A stretch of 64,000 nucleotides of DNA, from the NCBI GenBank assembly GCA_008802785.1, contig VUYT01000008.1, positions 620,001-684,000 on the forward strand. The letters are read 5' to 3'. The notes below the pieces were generated by a model. That model did not search any database. It worked only from the letters and a program-made list of their open reading frames with translations, and was not told the DNA's origin. The first letter of the stretch is position 1, and every line of letters starts with the position of its first letter. Positions 10,443 through 21,775 of the stretch are shown piece by piece. Source of the stretch: Symmetrospora coprosmae (taxonomy: Eukaryota; Basidiomycota; Cystobasidiomycetes; Symmetrosporaceae). The translations under genes and the position numbers were made by a program.

Positions 10443-13400
10443 ATGAGCAACAGTGAAGCACTTCAGGTCAGCAGTAATGCGACAGGCACCACCAACAGCA
10501 GCAGCTTCTGCACACCTTCCCTCCCTTCGGCTCCTCTCGTCAGACCGATGCAAAGGCCCCTCCAGCGCGCCCCTCCTTCCTACACAGGTGGAACATCCGG
10601 CGGCTCCTACCGAGGGCAGGAAAGCAGCATGACAGACACGACAGAGGTTACCTTAGATGGAGAAGGAGACGGCGAAAGCGAAAGCGAGGGAGGCGATCTG
10701 TTCCTCCCGTTGGAGGGCGAGTCCACAACCTATGGTCAGGAGGACGACCCCAGCAGCCCACAATACGGAGGGAGCGGCAGCGAAAGCAGCAGCAGCGGAA
10801 GTCGGCCCTATAGCACCGCCCAACCCTCGGGTTCTCGCGCCACCGAGCAGCCCGCTTCTTCAGCAGAGAAGGGCATCGACACCCCCATTCCTCCTCGTCC
10901 GTTGACCGAGAGATACCCCGCTCGTCCACTCCCTCCTTCCCCCGCGAGCCTCCAGCATGACCTCTCCGGAACGACTTCTCCGTTCGAGAACGCGCGACAA
11001 GAATACGTGACACCCTTCTCCTCACCGCCGCATGGGGCAACCGGGCCTCAGGGAGAAGCTCCCTTTGCTGGACACAGCTACAGCACACCTACGATGGGCG
11101 AACGAGCTGTTCCAAACTCTGACGCCTCTCAGGCTAGTGCCGACGTCTCGTCTCGTTCGCTCTCGTCGAGCACATCAAGCTCCGCTGCTTCCTTCAATCC
11201 TATCCTTGGTAGCTCATCCCCCATCTCCGCCGCACAGCGACAGCAGTACGCAAGCTTCTTCGGTGGGCCAGAGACGTCACCTCGCTCCCAGAGACTGCAA
11301 TATGGCCTCGGCACAGCACCCAGCAGCACACCCGCCATTGGCACGGACCCCTTGCACGCACTGCGCGTGTGCATCTCCCATGGCAGCGGATTCTACATGC
11401 CCAACAACGAGCCCAATCAGTCTGGTCTGCGCAGCATCAATGAGCTCGACCCTTCCTTCCCTTCCTCAGCCTTTCCCTCTAGGGCTGCTTCTCCTTCCAC
11501 GTCACTTCGCCTCGGCTACGGCAGGAATGACAACAACTTCTCCCTTCCTTTCGGTGCGCCTGCGGAGGATGCTGAGATAGACGGATCAGGCGACGACTTT
11601 GGCTATCGACGAGAAGAAGTGTCGCGCTGGCTCAGCAGTAACGAGGATTCTGGCTACCACAATGAGGAGGCGTTCGGTCCCGGAGATAAGGTCGGCATAG
11701 GTGCTCAGCAGAACAGCACGAGTGGAGAAGAGCGTCTGGAACAGAGATCTGCACGGCGACTTTCGCGGGTCGAAGGTTTGCAGAACATTCAAGCTCCGTC
11801 TCCGACCAGATTCCTCAAGCAGGCTCACCCTTTCGCCTTTGACGCATACGACAACCTGAAGACGCCTGCTCCCAGCGACTACCAGATCGGACATGCTTAC
11901 GCTCAGAACTGTGTTAGTGGAGCAGGCGGAGCCCAGTCAAGCGGTCTCCCTTCTGTAGGTGACGGTGCGCTTGTACGTCGGCGTGGACACCAGGCTGACC
12001 CGACCGTCTCATGGCATCCTGTACCGGGCAGGCGCAAAGCAAGCTCGGTAATGTCGTAGCCGGCGAAGCAGACACAGGGTGAGCCTCGCAAGTTCTGTCA
12101 TGTCTCAGGTGGTGTCCAGAGAGGAGGCACGGTAACGCATTGCGCTCATGTGTTCCCATCTCTGGCTGCCTCAATCGACCCTGAGCAGCATCTCGCAAGC
12201 CATACACAGCCTCTTTGAACAGATAAAGGCTCTTACCCATCAGCAAGCATCTCACCAGCGAGAGGGGGAGCGACAGAACGGCGAAATCGCCAGACAGGAT
12301 GCCGAGCTCGAGTCTCTCCGCCAGCTCGTCTTCAGCTTTGCCCACCAGCACAGATCCGAAGGGCATGCGCAGACTTCGCATGAAGGTCTCTATCCGGACT
12401 CTCGAAGGCCTAGTCTGGCTATCTCCCTCGCAAGCGGCATGAGTGTCGCCTCCTCCAGCGCAGTACCATCGCCTCATGACCGACAAGACTCGTACGGCAT
12501 GCCGCTGGGCTCCTCCTCCCTTCGTTCTTCTCTGCAGCCATCGAACTATTCCTCCACGTCCTCGAACACGCCCTACCTGCACAAATCGGCTTCAGGCCTG
12601 CTCCTTCGCTCTTCAGCCTCATCGGCGGCGCCCGAGGTCGAGTCACCTGCTGGCACTGGATCTCCGCAGACGTTTGCACAGATGGCAGCGAGCAACGCAG
12701 CGGGCATGAACACCTCGCCGACTCAGCAAATGCAGGCAAGGCAGCACCCTTCGCGACACCTACAGCGAGCTCCCACCATGCCCACCATGCAGTACCATCC
12801 CTTCGCGCGCAATCAGATGCAGCAATTGGCAGCAGGAGTAATGGGACAGTTTCCTCCCTCTCTAACGGCTAGCCAGCACCCTTCGAGCACTTCTTCGATG
12901 AATGCTCACGGTCACCCATCCATGCCGCCCCGTTACCAGAGCGCATCTGAGCTCTACTCGTCGTCGTCTCGCAGCAGAGCTTCCTCGACTTCTGCCTATG
13001 CTGCCTCGACCGCTTCGCAGCATGGTCCAGGGGCGTCTATGGCAAAGTCCATTGCAAGCAACCCTTTCCATGCGATGGCTGCTGCCTCAGGAGTAATCCT
13101 GGGCGAGTACGAGGTTGGTCACACGCTATCTTGGACCTTTTGCAGTTCATCAGGCTGATATGATGGGCGCTGGATGCTCGACAGCGAGGCGGACAGCCCA
13201 ACTACCGACAGCTGCTGCTGGATCAAGCTCTGGTCGACTATCCGGTATCTGCAGACTGCCTCACGGCAAGTTTACGTTCGGTACAGACTAGGCTGACTCT
13301 GCGTTCCTGTTCTTTTCGCGTCAGGCCATCGTCCGTCTCATTCTCGACCGCAACGATCAGCAGGCCAGCATCTTCCTCCAACAGAAGCTCAAGAACTGCA

Positions 13401-14800
13401 ACGATGCAACGCGACGCTCGCAGATCATAGATAGCATCCTCCCTTACGCTCTCGACCTCATTACGAATCGTGTAAGTCAGGTCGCCTATCACTGTCCGTT
13501 GCGGCTCTGTCTGACGATCTGCTTCCGACTCCGCCTTCGCTCCTACAGTTCGGCAACTTCATCGTCTCGCGGTGCCTGGACCTCGGCGACGAGATACAGA
13601 GGCGCGTCGTTACTGGCATTATGCACGGCAACATTGCCAGCATGGCCTGCGACACGTACGGGTCTCATGTGGTCCAGAAAGCGTTGGACCTGGTAGATGG
13701 CTTCGACAGCGTTGTCGTGGCAGAGTCAGTCTTCTATCCCCCGGACACAGCTGCAGTGCGTATGCTGAATGCCTCTCGCACTCCCTTTGGTCCAGGTTGG
13801 GTCGCGGTGCCAAAACGCTCGTCAAGTGAGCTCAGCGAGGCAAACCGCCTACTTTTGCACTCGCCCACAAGCTGATGATCTTGTGTTCGCCAAGCAGCAA
13901 GTCCGCGGGGCACGTCTGGTCCAAGCTCCTCTCGTGCTCGGACCCGGCCCCAAACCTCTACGCCTCGCTCGAAGACATTCGCGACTGGTCCCGCATCGCC
14001 ATGGATGAGACGGGCAGCCTGATCTGCCAGGCCATCCTCGAGAACTGGCCGGTCGAGGAGAAGGAAGGGATTGTCAGGAGCCTGATCGACGCGACGGTCG
14101 AGCTGTGCAGCTCGCAGTGGGCGACCTTTGTGGTGTTGCAGTGGGTCTTCGAGCAAGCTCTCCACTGACTCGTTGTAGTAAGGCTGATTGCTTTCATCTT
14201 GCTCGTCTTGCCTTTGCTAGCCTCATCGAACACGGCCAGGTAAGCGCACAGAGTATCCCCTTGCTGGACAATTGCTCCTCGATGGCTGACTATTTCCCCC
14301 TACGTGCGCGTAGCCCGAGAATCGCCAAGAGATCTTCGCCTCGCTCCTTCGTGCCGCCATTACCGTTTCGCAGGACCAGTTCGGAGCCAAAGCTATGTGA
14401 GTGCATGCCGCTTCTGGCTATCATGATCATGCTGAGATGGTTTTTTGACCCTCAGCGAGAAGATGATCAAGGTCGCGGGCATGCAATCGGATGTGACGCG
14501 CGACTATGTCCAGCAGATCTGCGACTCCAGCTCTGGGCGCCCTGCGGTCATCAAGATCTGCCAGAATGCCAACGGCAGCCAGATTGTCACGCTCCTCCTG
14601 ACAAACGCACCCACAGACCTCAAGGAGATGCTCATCGAGGCTATCCGCCGACACGGGGTCACGCTCAAAGGGAGCAAGCACGGATCGAGGATCTGGTTTG
14701 TTGTCGAGAGGGCTAGAGGTGCGTCTTGCTGATGCTGTCAGTGCATTCTGGTGGCGGTTCAGCTGACGCTTGGTCTCGCACAGCCTGGCGAGGGCACTAG
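10443..14800 (+). CDS. Pumilio/PUF-family RNA-binding protein
   Basis: Twelve exons give about 1160 residues: 10443-11912, 12032-12078, 12189-13113, 13185-13244, 13325-13471, 13549-13724, 13796-13825, 13895-14140, 14221-14239, 14314-14396, 14456-14718 and 14784-14800. The first 800 or so residues are low-complexity (Ser, Pro, Gln), with a short likely coiled coil around ISQAIHSLFEQIKALT. The C-terminal part is a run of PUF-type helical repeats: FGNFIVSRCLDLGDEIQRR, ACDTYGSHVVQKALDLV, GHVWSKLL, DETGSLICQAILENW, SQWATFVVLHLIEHG, DQFGAKAIEKM, ANGSQIVTLLLTNAP and LKGSKHGSRI. PUF proteins bind mRNA 3' ends and control decay and translation in the cytoplasm. The subfamily cannot be assigned by eye. 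The repeat domain is cut into small exons, including one of 19 bases (14221-14239) that restores LHLIEHGQ. Confidence 0.85.
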
Positions 14801-15432
14801 GCCTGCGACGAGCGACGAGCGACGAACGACGAGACTAACGACAGCTTATAACGATATTTACGCTACATGCTCGACAAGACGAAAGTGCAATACCAACGAT
14901 GACCGCGACTGCTTCGCGAGCGACCTCTTTGCACGAGCCTCATCTCATGATAAGACCGAAGCCAAGCTCATCCATACCATCCCGCTCTACCTGCTCAAAC
15001 GTTACTGCCTTCATCGTTACCCACGAACATGATACGTCACCCTTATATGCCAAGAGTCGAAGACGACTGCCTTCAGGTTCCCTTCTCCGCACAGTCCCGC
15101 TCTAAGCATATAGACGTCGTAAAGCAGATGACATATGGATGCCCGTGGATCACGTCTACCGTTGTACCAGAGTCGGCCAACAGTAGTCGAGACTGTTAAT
15201 GTTACGAATAGATGCGCTGCTGAATCACCCTGCCCCGCCTGTGTGCTGCTCGGTCAGGCTTTCCATCTTTGGCAAACTGGTTCCCACCCTTGGGTAGCGT
15301 CGCGGAGGTGCAGCCTGAGGCGGGCCACGGGGGAGCGCGTCTTCTTCCCTCTGCACTGCATCGACTGCATTAAATAGACAATCTAGACGAGCATACACAG
15401 CACACATACACACACTCACACACGCATACACC
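14801..15432. other. Spacer between the PUF and flavodoxin-like genes
   Basis: A short run of GACGA-like units lies at about 14808-14845. The last 40 bases before the next start codon are CA-rich. No gene was recognised. Confidence 0.4.
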
Positions 15433-17521
15433 ATGTCCACCAAAGCAAAGATCGCCGTCATCTACTGTGAGTAGGAGGGCCAGCCTGCATGCATCCCCAC
15501 GCCGCGCATTCTGACGCCATCGACCACCACCAACAGACTCGACGTGTGTGCCATTCGAGCGAACCGACTGGACTGACTGCCTCGTGTGCACCCATACTGA
15601 CGTGTCTGTGCATTCCCCTCCCCGCTCCCAGCTACGGTCACATCACAAAGTAAGTGCAGTGCACGGGCACGGGCACGGGCACGGGCACGGGCAAGCCAGC
15701 CACCCGTCCTGCAACGCGTGCCCAGCACACGGAGGCAGAGGGGATGGACGGCGCAGGGGAGGACACTTGCTGATGGTGACACCGCACAGGCTCACCGAGG
15801 AGATTGTCGCCGGCGCAAAGGCCACTGGCGCCGAGGTGACGCTCTACCAGGTCCCAGAGACGCTGTCGAAGGAGATCCTCGAGAAGCAGTACGCCATCCC
15901 CAGGCCCGACATCCCCGTCATCGGCCCGCACGACCTGCCCAACTTTGATGGCTTCATCTTCGGTGTGTCCTGGGTTGCCTGCTCGTTCTAGCTCTAGCCT
16001 CGCCCGCCTGCGCTAACCTGACACGCCGCCGCCCATTCGTGCAGGCTTCCCGACCCGATACGGTCGTGCCCCTGCCCAGGTCTCGGCCTTCTTTGACTCT
16101 ACCGGCAAGGAGTGGGCTTCGGGCGCCCTCGTCGGCAAGGTGAGCCTGCTCTCGTTAACGTTGAATGCTCGGACAAGAAGCTGACTCTCGACCGTATGCG
16201 TCTCCGTACTCGCAGTTCGCCACCGTCTACACTTCGTGAGCCGCTCTGTCAAGTTGTCGAGCGCTTGCGCGGGGAGCTAATGATGTTGACTGCTTCCTTT
16301 TCCCCGAACACAGGGCTGCTTCCCAGGTAAAGCTGTGAGGGTATGGCTTGTCAAGGCTAGCTGTCTGACCACTCCTTGTTTTACCATCCGACAGCACGGC
16401 GGTCTCGAGACCACCCAGGTCAGCAGTACCTGCTCTCCTTCCCTCAATTAGTCTGAGCTAATCGTGATATACTTAATACAGCTCACCACCATGCCGTTCT
16501 TCATCCACCACGGCATTTCGTATGTCCCGAGCGGCTTCGCCAGCTCCGAGCTGACCAAGCTTGACGAGATCGTCGGCGGGTGAGTCATCGTCGGCGCTCT
16601 AATCATCACTTCATTGTCGTCCACATACTGATTGGTCGTGTATCTCGCCTCGCAGATCCGCCTATGGAGCTGGAACCATCGCAGGAGGCGACGGCAGCCG
16701 CCAGCCGACCGAGGCCGATCTCGCCGTCGCCCGCGCTCAGGGCAAGCACTTCTCGACGATCGTCAACACCTTCGTCGCCGGAAAGCACGCCATCGCTGCG
16801 TAAGCGACTAAAGCTCTCCCTCTTCCTTCATTCTTTCCTTCCTGCCTGTCCTCCCTCCCTTCCCGAGAAAGTCACGAGCGAACGTAACGAAGCCGGTGTA
16901 TGCAGAAGATAGAAGACCGAGCGCTTGCAGCAATGCTAGAGATGGAAGCTGCGACTGGCCTGCTCCGCAGGAGTACGCACTTTGCCCTGTTCTGACGGAA
17001 CTGTTGGGCTACGGCTTGCACACTCCCTTGGTCCCGCCTGTCTCGTAATAAGCAAAGGCCTTCCATTCCTCCGACAACCTGACTGACTCTGTTACGGCAT
17101 TCCCCCCTGGATGTCCCTACTCCACAGCTACGAGGCTCGCGACGGTGCGGCGACCACGGCCGCGCAAGCGCTCCCTGCTAGCGCAGCCGCACCCACCATG
17201 TACACGACATCGGGGACAGCGGGGACCAAGGAGGACGGGTACACTGTCGACTCCTCCGCACCCGCCACTGCGGCGGCCACCACTGCGACCGCGGGCAGCG
17301 GCAATGGCACCGACAACGCTCCCAACACTAACACAGCCTCGATGCAGCCAGCCCCGACAGGCGCGTCGGCTTCCAAGCCTCCACCAGCCAACTTTGAAGC
17401 CCTCGCTGGCGAGAAGCACAACACGGTTCGCAACAACACGGCGGCCATCAGCGGGCAGAAGAAGAAGAAGCGGGGCATCTTTGCAGGGTGCTGCGGCAAG
17501 GAGGAAGACTACACCAAGTAG
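15433..17521 (+). CDS. WrbA/Pst2-type flavodoxin-like NAD(P)H:quinone oxidoreductase with Cys-Cys tail
   Basis: Eleven exons (15433-15466, 15537-15543, 15632-15649, 15790-15962, 16045-16139, 16216-16235, 16314-16326, 16395-16418, 16482-16579, 16656-16799, 17128-17521) encode about 339 residues. The first 200 form a flavodoxin-like domain: IAVIYYSTYGHI, the FMN phosphate loop; FDGFIFGFPTRYG; and a [14 protein letters not shown] block near the end. This is the family of bacterial WrbA and yeast Pst2, Ycp4 and Rfs1, which reduce quinones with two electrons. A Ser/Ala/Thr-rich linker then leads to [17 protein letters not shown], a basic-plus-double-cysteine tail that suggests palmitoylation and membrane attachment. 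The tail exon joins through a strong GTAAGC donor at 16800 in matching phase, but that intron is long (328 bases). Ending at the TAA at 16801 is the alternative. Exons of 7, 18, 20, 13 and 24 bases occur. Confidence 0.85.
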
Positions 17522-17730
17522 AGCGGCCCGGCAGCGTTGGACAGATGCAGAAGCAGAAAAGAACATGGGTTCCCGACAGCCTTGTCAATAGTAGTACAGC
17601 ATGGAATCTCCAGCCTGAGGGCGTAATCCGTATCGCTACATGATATGTCATTGGTGGGTGGCTGCGCAGTGGGCACGCATGGCACGGTACAGGGCTTGTG
17701 GGTGGACAGACCGGTCGCAGGAGGGCTAGC

Positions 17731-18312
17731 CTAGGCGACCTTGACGGTTGCGTCGGCAACGCCTCCTTTCTTCTCGTCGTCATCGTCCTTGTCGACGGCG
17801 GTGGCGAGGCTGTCCTGCGTCTCGTAGCGCTCGAGGGTTTGGATCTGATCTCCCTTGGATGAGCCCGCCACGGGTGCAGCTGCGTCTCCGCTCTTGTTCT
17901 TGCCGTACTTGCCCTTGACCTTCTGGATGCCCTCTGCAGCTCGCCCGAAGATGCTGCGATGGCGCGTGTAGACATCAGCTCATGCGTGTCAGTGCTAGAG
18001 AAAACGCGAGGACTCACTTGGGCCCGAAGATGCCTCCGATATCGTGCGTCCTGTTGGCGAACGAGTTCAGGTCTGGGTTGCTGCCGTCCGTGTGCGAGTC
18101 CGAGAAGCGCTGAATCATGGCGCGGCGCTCTGCGGGATCCATGCGGGCCATGTCCTCGCGGCCATACTCTGCGTAAGTTGAGGGATGCTTGCACGTCAGT
18201 GGGCGAACCGCGTCTGGACGCCTAGGGCGAGTCTGACACTCGGTCGCTCACGGCCATTGTACACCTGGTTCTGCCAGCCAGAAGGTCGGTCGGGCTTTAG
18301 GAAGGTTGCCAT
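17731..18312 (-). CDS. Small conserved protein of unknown function
   Basis: Three exons (18312-18252, 18168-18018, 17953-17731) give about 144 residues. Visible blocks are the start MATFLKPDRPSGWQNQVYNG, then YGREDMARMDPAERRAMIQR, a Gly-rich THDIGGIFGP, and RAAEGIQKVKGKYGKNK, ending in an acidic-basic tail VDKDDDEKKGGVADATVKVA. No signal peptide or membrane span is seen. The splice sites are canonical and phases match, so the gene is likely real, but no family is recognised. It converges with the flavodoxin-like gene, whose stop is about 210 bases away. Confidence 0.65.
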
Positions 18313-18664
18313 GTCTGGTTGTGGGTGTATATGCGTCTGTGTATACTGTAGATGGGTTCAGAGATGGATGGAGATGAGGCAAGAGGCAAGCGGCAGTGTC
18401 GGCGGTCAGGTCAGGTCCGGTCCTTGGCGGCTTGATCGGCATCTTTCCGGTGCCGGTGGTGGCGCATCATCAGCCGGTCATTCGGCAGGTTTAGCACTGA
18501 TGCTCATGATCAGGTCTCGGCTCTGGACATTCGACATTCGCAGCGACTCTCATGTTCCTCGTGATACCCAGGACATGCACAGCATGATGTAATGCTTGTT
18601 CGGGTCCGGCTACAACATGCAACGACGAGCGAGTTCCGCGGAGCAGCACATGCACATACAGACC
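18313..18664. other. Spacer with no supported gene
   Basis: Between the small protein gene and the 3' end of the acyl-CoA dehydrogenase. Nothing recognised. Confidence 0.35.
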
Positions 18665-20654
18665 TCAAAGCTTCGCGCCCAAACCCAGTGCGATCTGCAA
18701 TGATCAAGTTACAGAGCGTCAGCGGTTCGCGCGAAGGGCGCTCGTAGACTGGCCAGGGAAGCCCACCTTGATCTGCTGGCGCACGCCCAAATCCAGCATG
18801 ATCTCCTCGCTGCCGCCGGGGATAGCCACTGCTTTGACCTCGCGGAAGACGCGCTCAATGCGGTCGCCTTGCCCGCCGCGCGTGTAGCCAATGCCGCCAA
18901 GGATCTGTACTGCCTCTCGGCTGGAGTGCATGCCGATTATCAGCATCAGGCGCGACTACACTTACAGAAGTCGTCTACTCACCAGACAAGCTCCATGACC
19001 TGCAAAAACGGCAAGAGAAGGTAGGGTAGGGGGAGTCAGCTTGAACACACCTTGGCCGTAATCTCTTCGCGCCAAGACCCACGATGCCGCAATTCGCTTT
19101 TACCAATGCTGTCGAGCCGCCCAGCAAGCGATCCCCGTCGCCCTTTGGCATGTTATCCATCTGATAGACAATCTGCTCAATCCAGGCCTGCTGCGACTCG
19201 ACCACGCGTGCCATCTGGCCGAGCTTGTTGCGGATAACGCCCTGGTCGATCAGCTTGCCGTTGAAGACCTCGCGCTTGTGCGCGTAGGAAAGCGCATCGC
19301 CGAGGACGCTCCTCGTGATGCTGTTGGCACCGATGGCGATGTACAAGCGCTCCTGCATGAGGCGTGTGCTGACGTCAGTCGCACTAGAGCAAGACGACTA
19401 AGCGGAGGCTCGTTGTCGCCGCAGACACACATGATTGAAATTGTTCATGAGGATCTTGAACCCTTCGCCTTCCTTGCCGATGAGATTCTCGACCGGAACT
19501 TTGACATCCTCGAAATCGACCCATGTTGTACCAGCTGCCCACTGTAGTCCTTCTGCCGTTAGCAACGGTAGTCGGAGGATTGTGGCAGGAAACGGAGCCG
19601 TACCTGTCCACCCATTTTCATCTTGCGCGTGCTAACGCCTTCGCCCCGCTCGATGAGGAGGATCGAGACGCCTGCAATGTCGCCCGGCTTGCCCGAAGTG
19701 CGGACTGCAGTCGTGAAGTACTGACTCCAAATCCCGTTAGTGATCCATTTCTGCAGCATGTCGCGACGTGATGGATTTCAGCCAGTGCACCGTAAGCGCA
19801 ACGCGAGGCAGGCGCTCGCAGGTCACCTTTGCCCCGTTGACAATGTAGTGCTTCCCGTCTGCACTCTTGACAGCCGTCGTTGCGATGCGCTTGACGTCGC
19901 TTCCGAATGTAGGTTCAGTGATTGCGAGACAGAGTCGCTTCTTGCCGCTGAGGATTTCCGGGATGACCTTGTCCTGCATGGCCTTGGAGCCGTAGCCAAG
20001 AATGGGCTATGCAAAGAAGGCGAGCGGATGTTAGACATGCGTTCGGCCTCAGCAGGAAGGCGCCTGGCTTACCGGAAAGCCAATAACGAGTCCTGCGGAG
20101 GCGAGGGGTAGCATGAAAGAGGTGTTAGCCAGAGACTGGGTTCCGGGGAGCTGCCACACGCACCTCCGAAAAGACCCATGACTGCGCCAAAGTCGGGCTT
20201 GTGCAGCTCTTCGATGAGGACGAGGTCGTGGAAGCCGTTCCATTGCTCAGGCCTGACGCCTCCGGGCAAGCGGATGTCTTTCCAGTAAGGGTGCTTCTGC
20301 GCATTGGGAATCCTCGTGCCGGCGGCGAGAGCGCTAGGATCAGGACAAGCGGGAGCGAGTGGACGGGGTCTTGATTAGCCTGCTGGTGCTGGCAGAGTTG
20401 TGTGCGTCCCGCGAGCCTCGGCGAACGCACGCCACAATCCCGAGTTTGGCTGCTTGCTGATACACCTCAGGCGGGATCTGGCCTTCTTCTGTCCATTCGT
20501 GAATGTTCTCCATGATCTCGACTTGCTCATTCAGCCATGCCCTGAGTTCGCTCCTCAGCTTTGCGTGCGACTCGGTGTAGTACGGCGACGGCAAGCCTCG
20601 AGCCCAGCCCTGCTCGCTGAAAGGGACGAGAGAGCCATAGGCTTTGGCGGCCAT
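18665..20654 (-). CDS. Acyl-CoA dehydrogenase
   Basis: Ten exons (20654-20431, 20333-20164, 20092-20073, 20006-19827, 19750-19604, 19541-19431, 19352-19083, 18999-18983, 18920-18767, 18694-18665) encode about 440 residues. The family's flavin-binding middle part is clear: LAITEPTFGSDVKRI, then KWITNGIWSQYFTTAVRT, then VPVENLIGKEGEGF. The C-terminal helical part includes ITRSVLGDALSYAHKREVF and REAVQILGGIGYTRGGQG with the SEEIMLDL segment. These FAD enzymes oxidise acyl-CoA to enoyl-CoA in mitochondria or peroxisomes. Substrate length cannot be read from the sequence. The N terminus has no obvious mitochondrial presequence and the C terminus (GLGAKL) is not a classic SKL signal, so location is open. 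Exons of 17 and 20 bases occur. A model with an additional 12-base exon was rejected on family length. Confidence 0.88.
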
Positions 20655-21268
20655 CGTGCTTGATGGATCTAGGCTCTTAGGCGATGGGATGGTGCGTCAG
20701 TATGTGCTGCTGCTTCTGCAATGCGATATAAAGTGTCTGTCGACTGGAACAAGGAGTACTCGAGTACCGCTCGGTCCGGAACGTCGGGGGAGCCGGCAGA
20801 CGGCGGTGGCCGCACGTGAAACCCGCTCGGATGGCAGCACGGATGCGACATTGCCAACTCATTCCACAGTACTGAGATTCATGACAACAGATCTCACGTA
20901 GCCAGCGAGCTGACTCGTGCAGCCTTTGGTACCCAACCGACACCGTCCGTTCTTGGATATCCTGGTCCGGTTCCCGCACCGCACCGTCTCTGAAGGACTT
21001 GTACGAGGCACGCCCACTTCAAGAGTGTCCATTATTCTGACTCCATCTAGAATCTCTTTGCTGCAACGCCACGAGGAGCGCAGCCGTAGTCTGCAGGTGC
21101 ATCCCATAGGTTAGCAGAAGTCGTGCTCACCAGGGGCCAGTTCCGAAGGCAGCGGCAGAGCGGCGGCTAGGTAGGGACGAAAGAGCAGCAGGGCAGCACG
21201 TACAGAGCGCATGAATGCCAGGCACAGGGGACAGGCAGGGCGGGCGGACAGCAAGGACCCGGACTCAC
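20655..21268. other. Gene-poor stretch
   Basis: Apart from the fragment described at 21269-21432, no coding signal could be supported. Remaining exons of that fragment might lie here but were not found. Confidence 0.3.
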
Positions 21269-21432
21269 CAGCTACCACCAGCCATGAAGACGCCCACAGG
21301 CGGGAGCAGGATAGCGAACTGAGCGAGGCGTCGATGGAGCCACAGTGTGTCGTCAGTTTGGGCACGAAGAGGCTCGAGCCAAGGCTGGGCTTTTCTGCAG
21401 CGGGCACTCACGATGATCTGGCACAGTCCCAT
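21269..21432 (-). CDS. Possible Pmp3-like (UPF0057) small membrane protein, N-terminal part only
   Basis: Two short segments join across a GT-AG intron in phase: MGLCQII (21432-21412) and FAILLPPVGVFMAGGS (21318-21269). Together they resemble the first membrane span of Pmp3/UPF0057 proteolipids, which are about 55 residues long with a second span of the type INILLTLLGYIPG. That second part could not be located downstream in any frame. The feature may be a small gene with undetected micro-exons, a truncated copy, or chance. The donor after the second segment (GTGAGT) is strong. Confidence 0.35.
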
Positions 21433-21775
21433 TGCGATTGCGGAGTAGATGTGTCGAACGGGAGGACGAAGATGGTGAGAAGCAGGAAGAAGCTGCTCAA
21501 AGGGAAGAAGGGGGGAAAGAAGAAGCACTGGCAGTCGTCAGTCACGTACGTGGCAGGAACCTCGGCTATGTATTAGCACAAGAGACCGGCCTTGCTAGCA
21601 GGACAGCACGTCGCAAAGCGAGGATCCAGCCGTGAACATTTGTTTACGACGGTTACAGTCATCGCAGAGCACTCTACATCGACACGCTCCGGAAGCTCAT
21701 TCATACAGGGCAGGGCGGATGCTGTAGTTCGAGAGAGGGTACCGATACACATCTAAGCATGAGACGAGACGGTCA

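Noticed and set aside
15663-15694. GGGCAC hexamer run as a possible regulatory or telomere-like array.
   Set aside because: It is a short slippage repeat inside an intron; the unit is not a known telomere repeat and the array is too short.
19063-19082. A 20-base intron in the acyl-CoA dehydrogenase followed by a 12-base exon.
   Set aside because: Using the same donor and the acceptor at 19000 gives an ordinary 83-base intron, keeps frame, and restores the family spacing before VQILGG.
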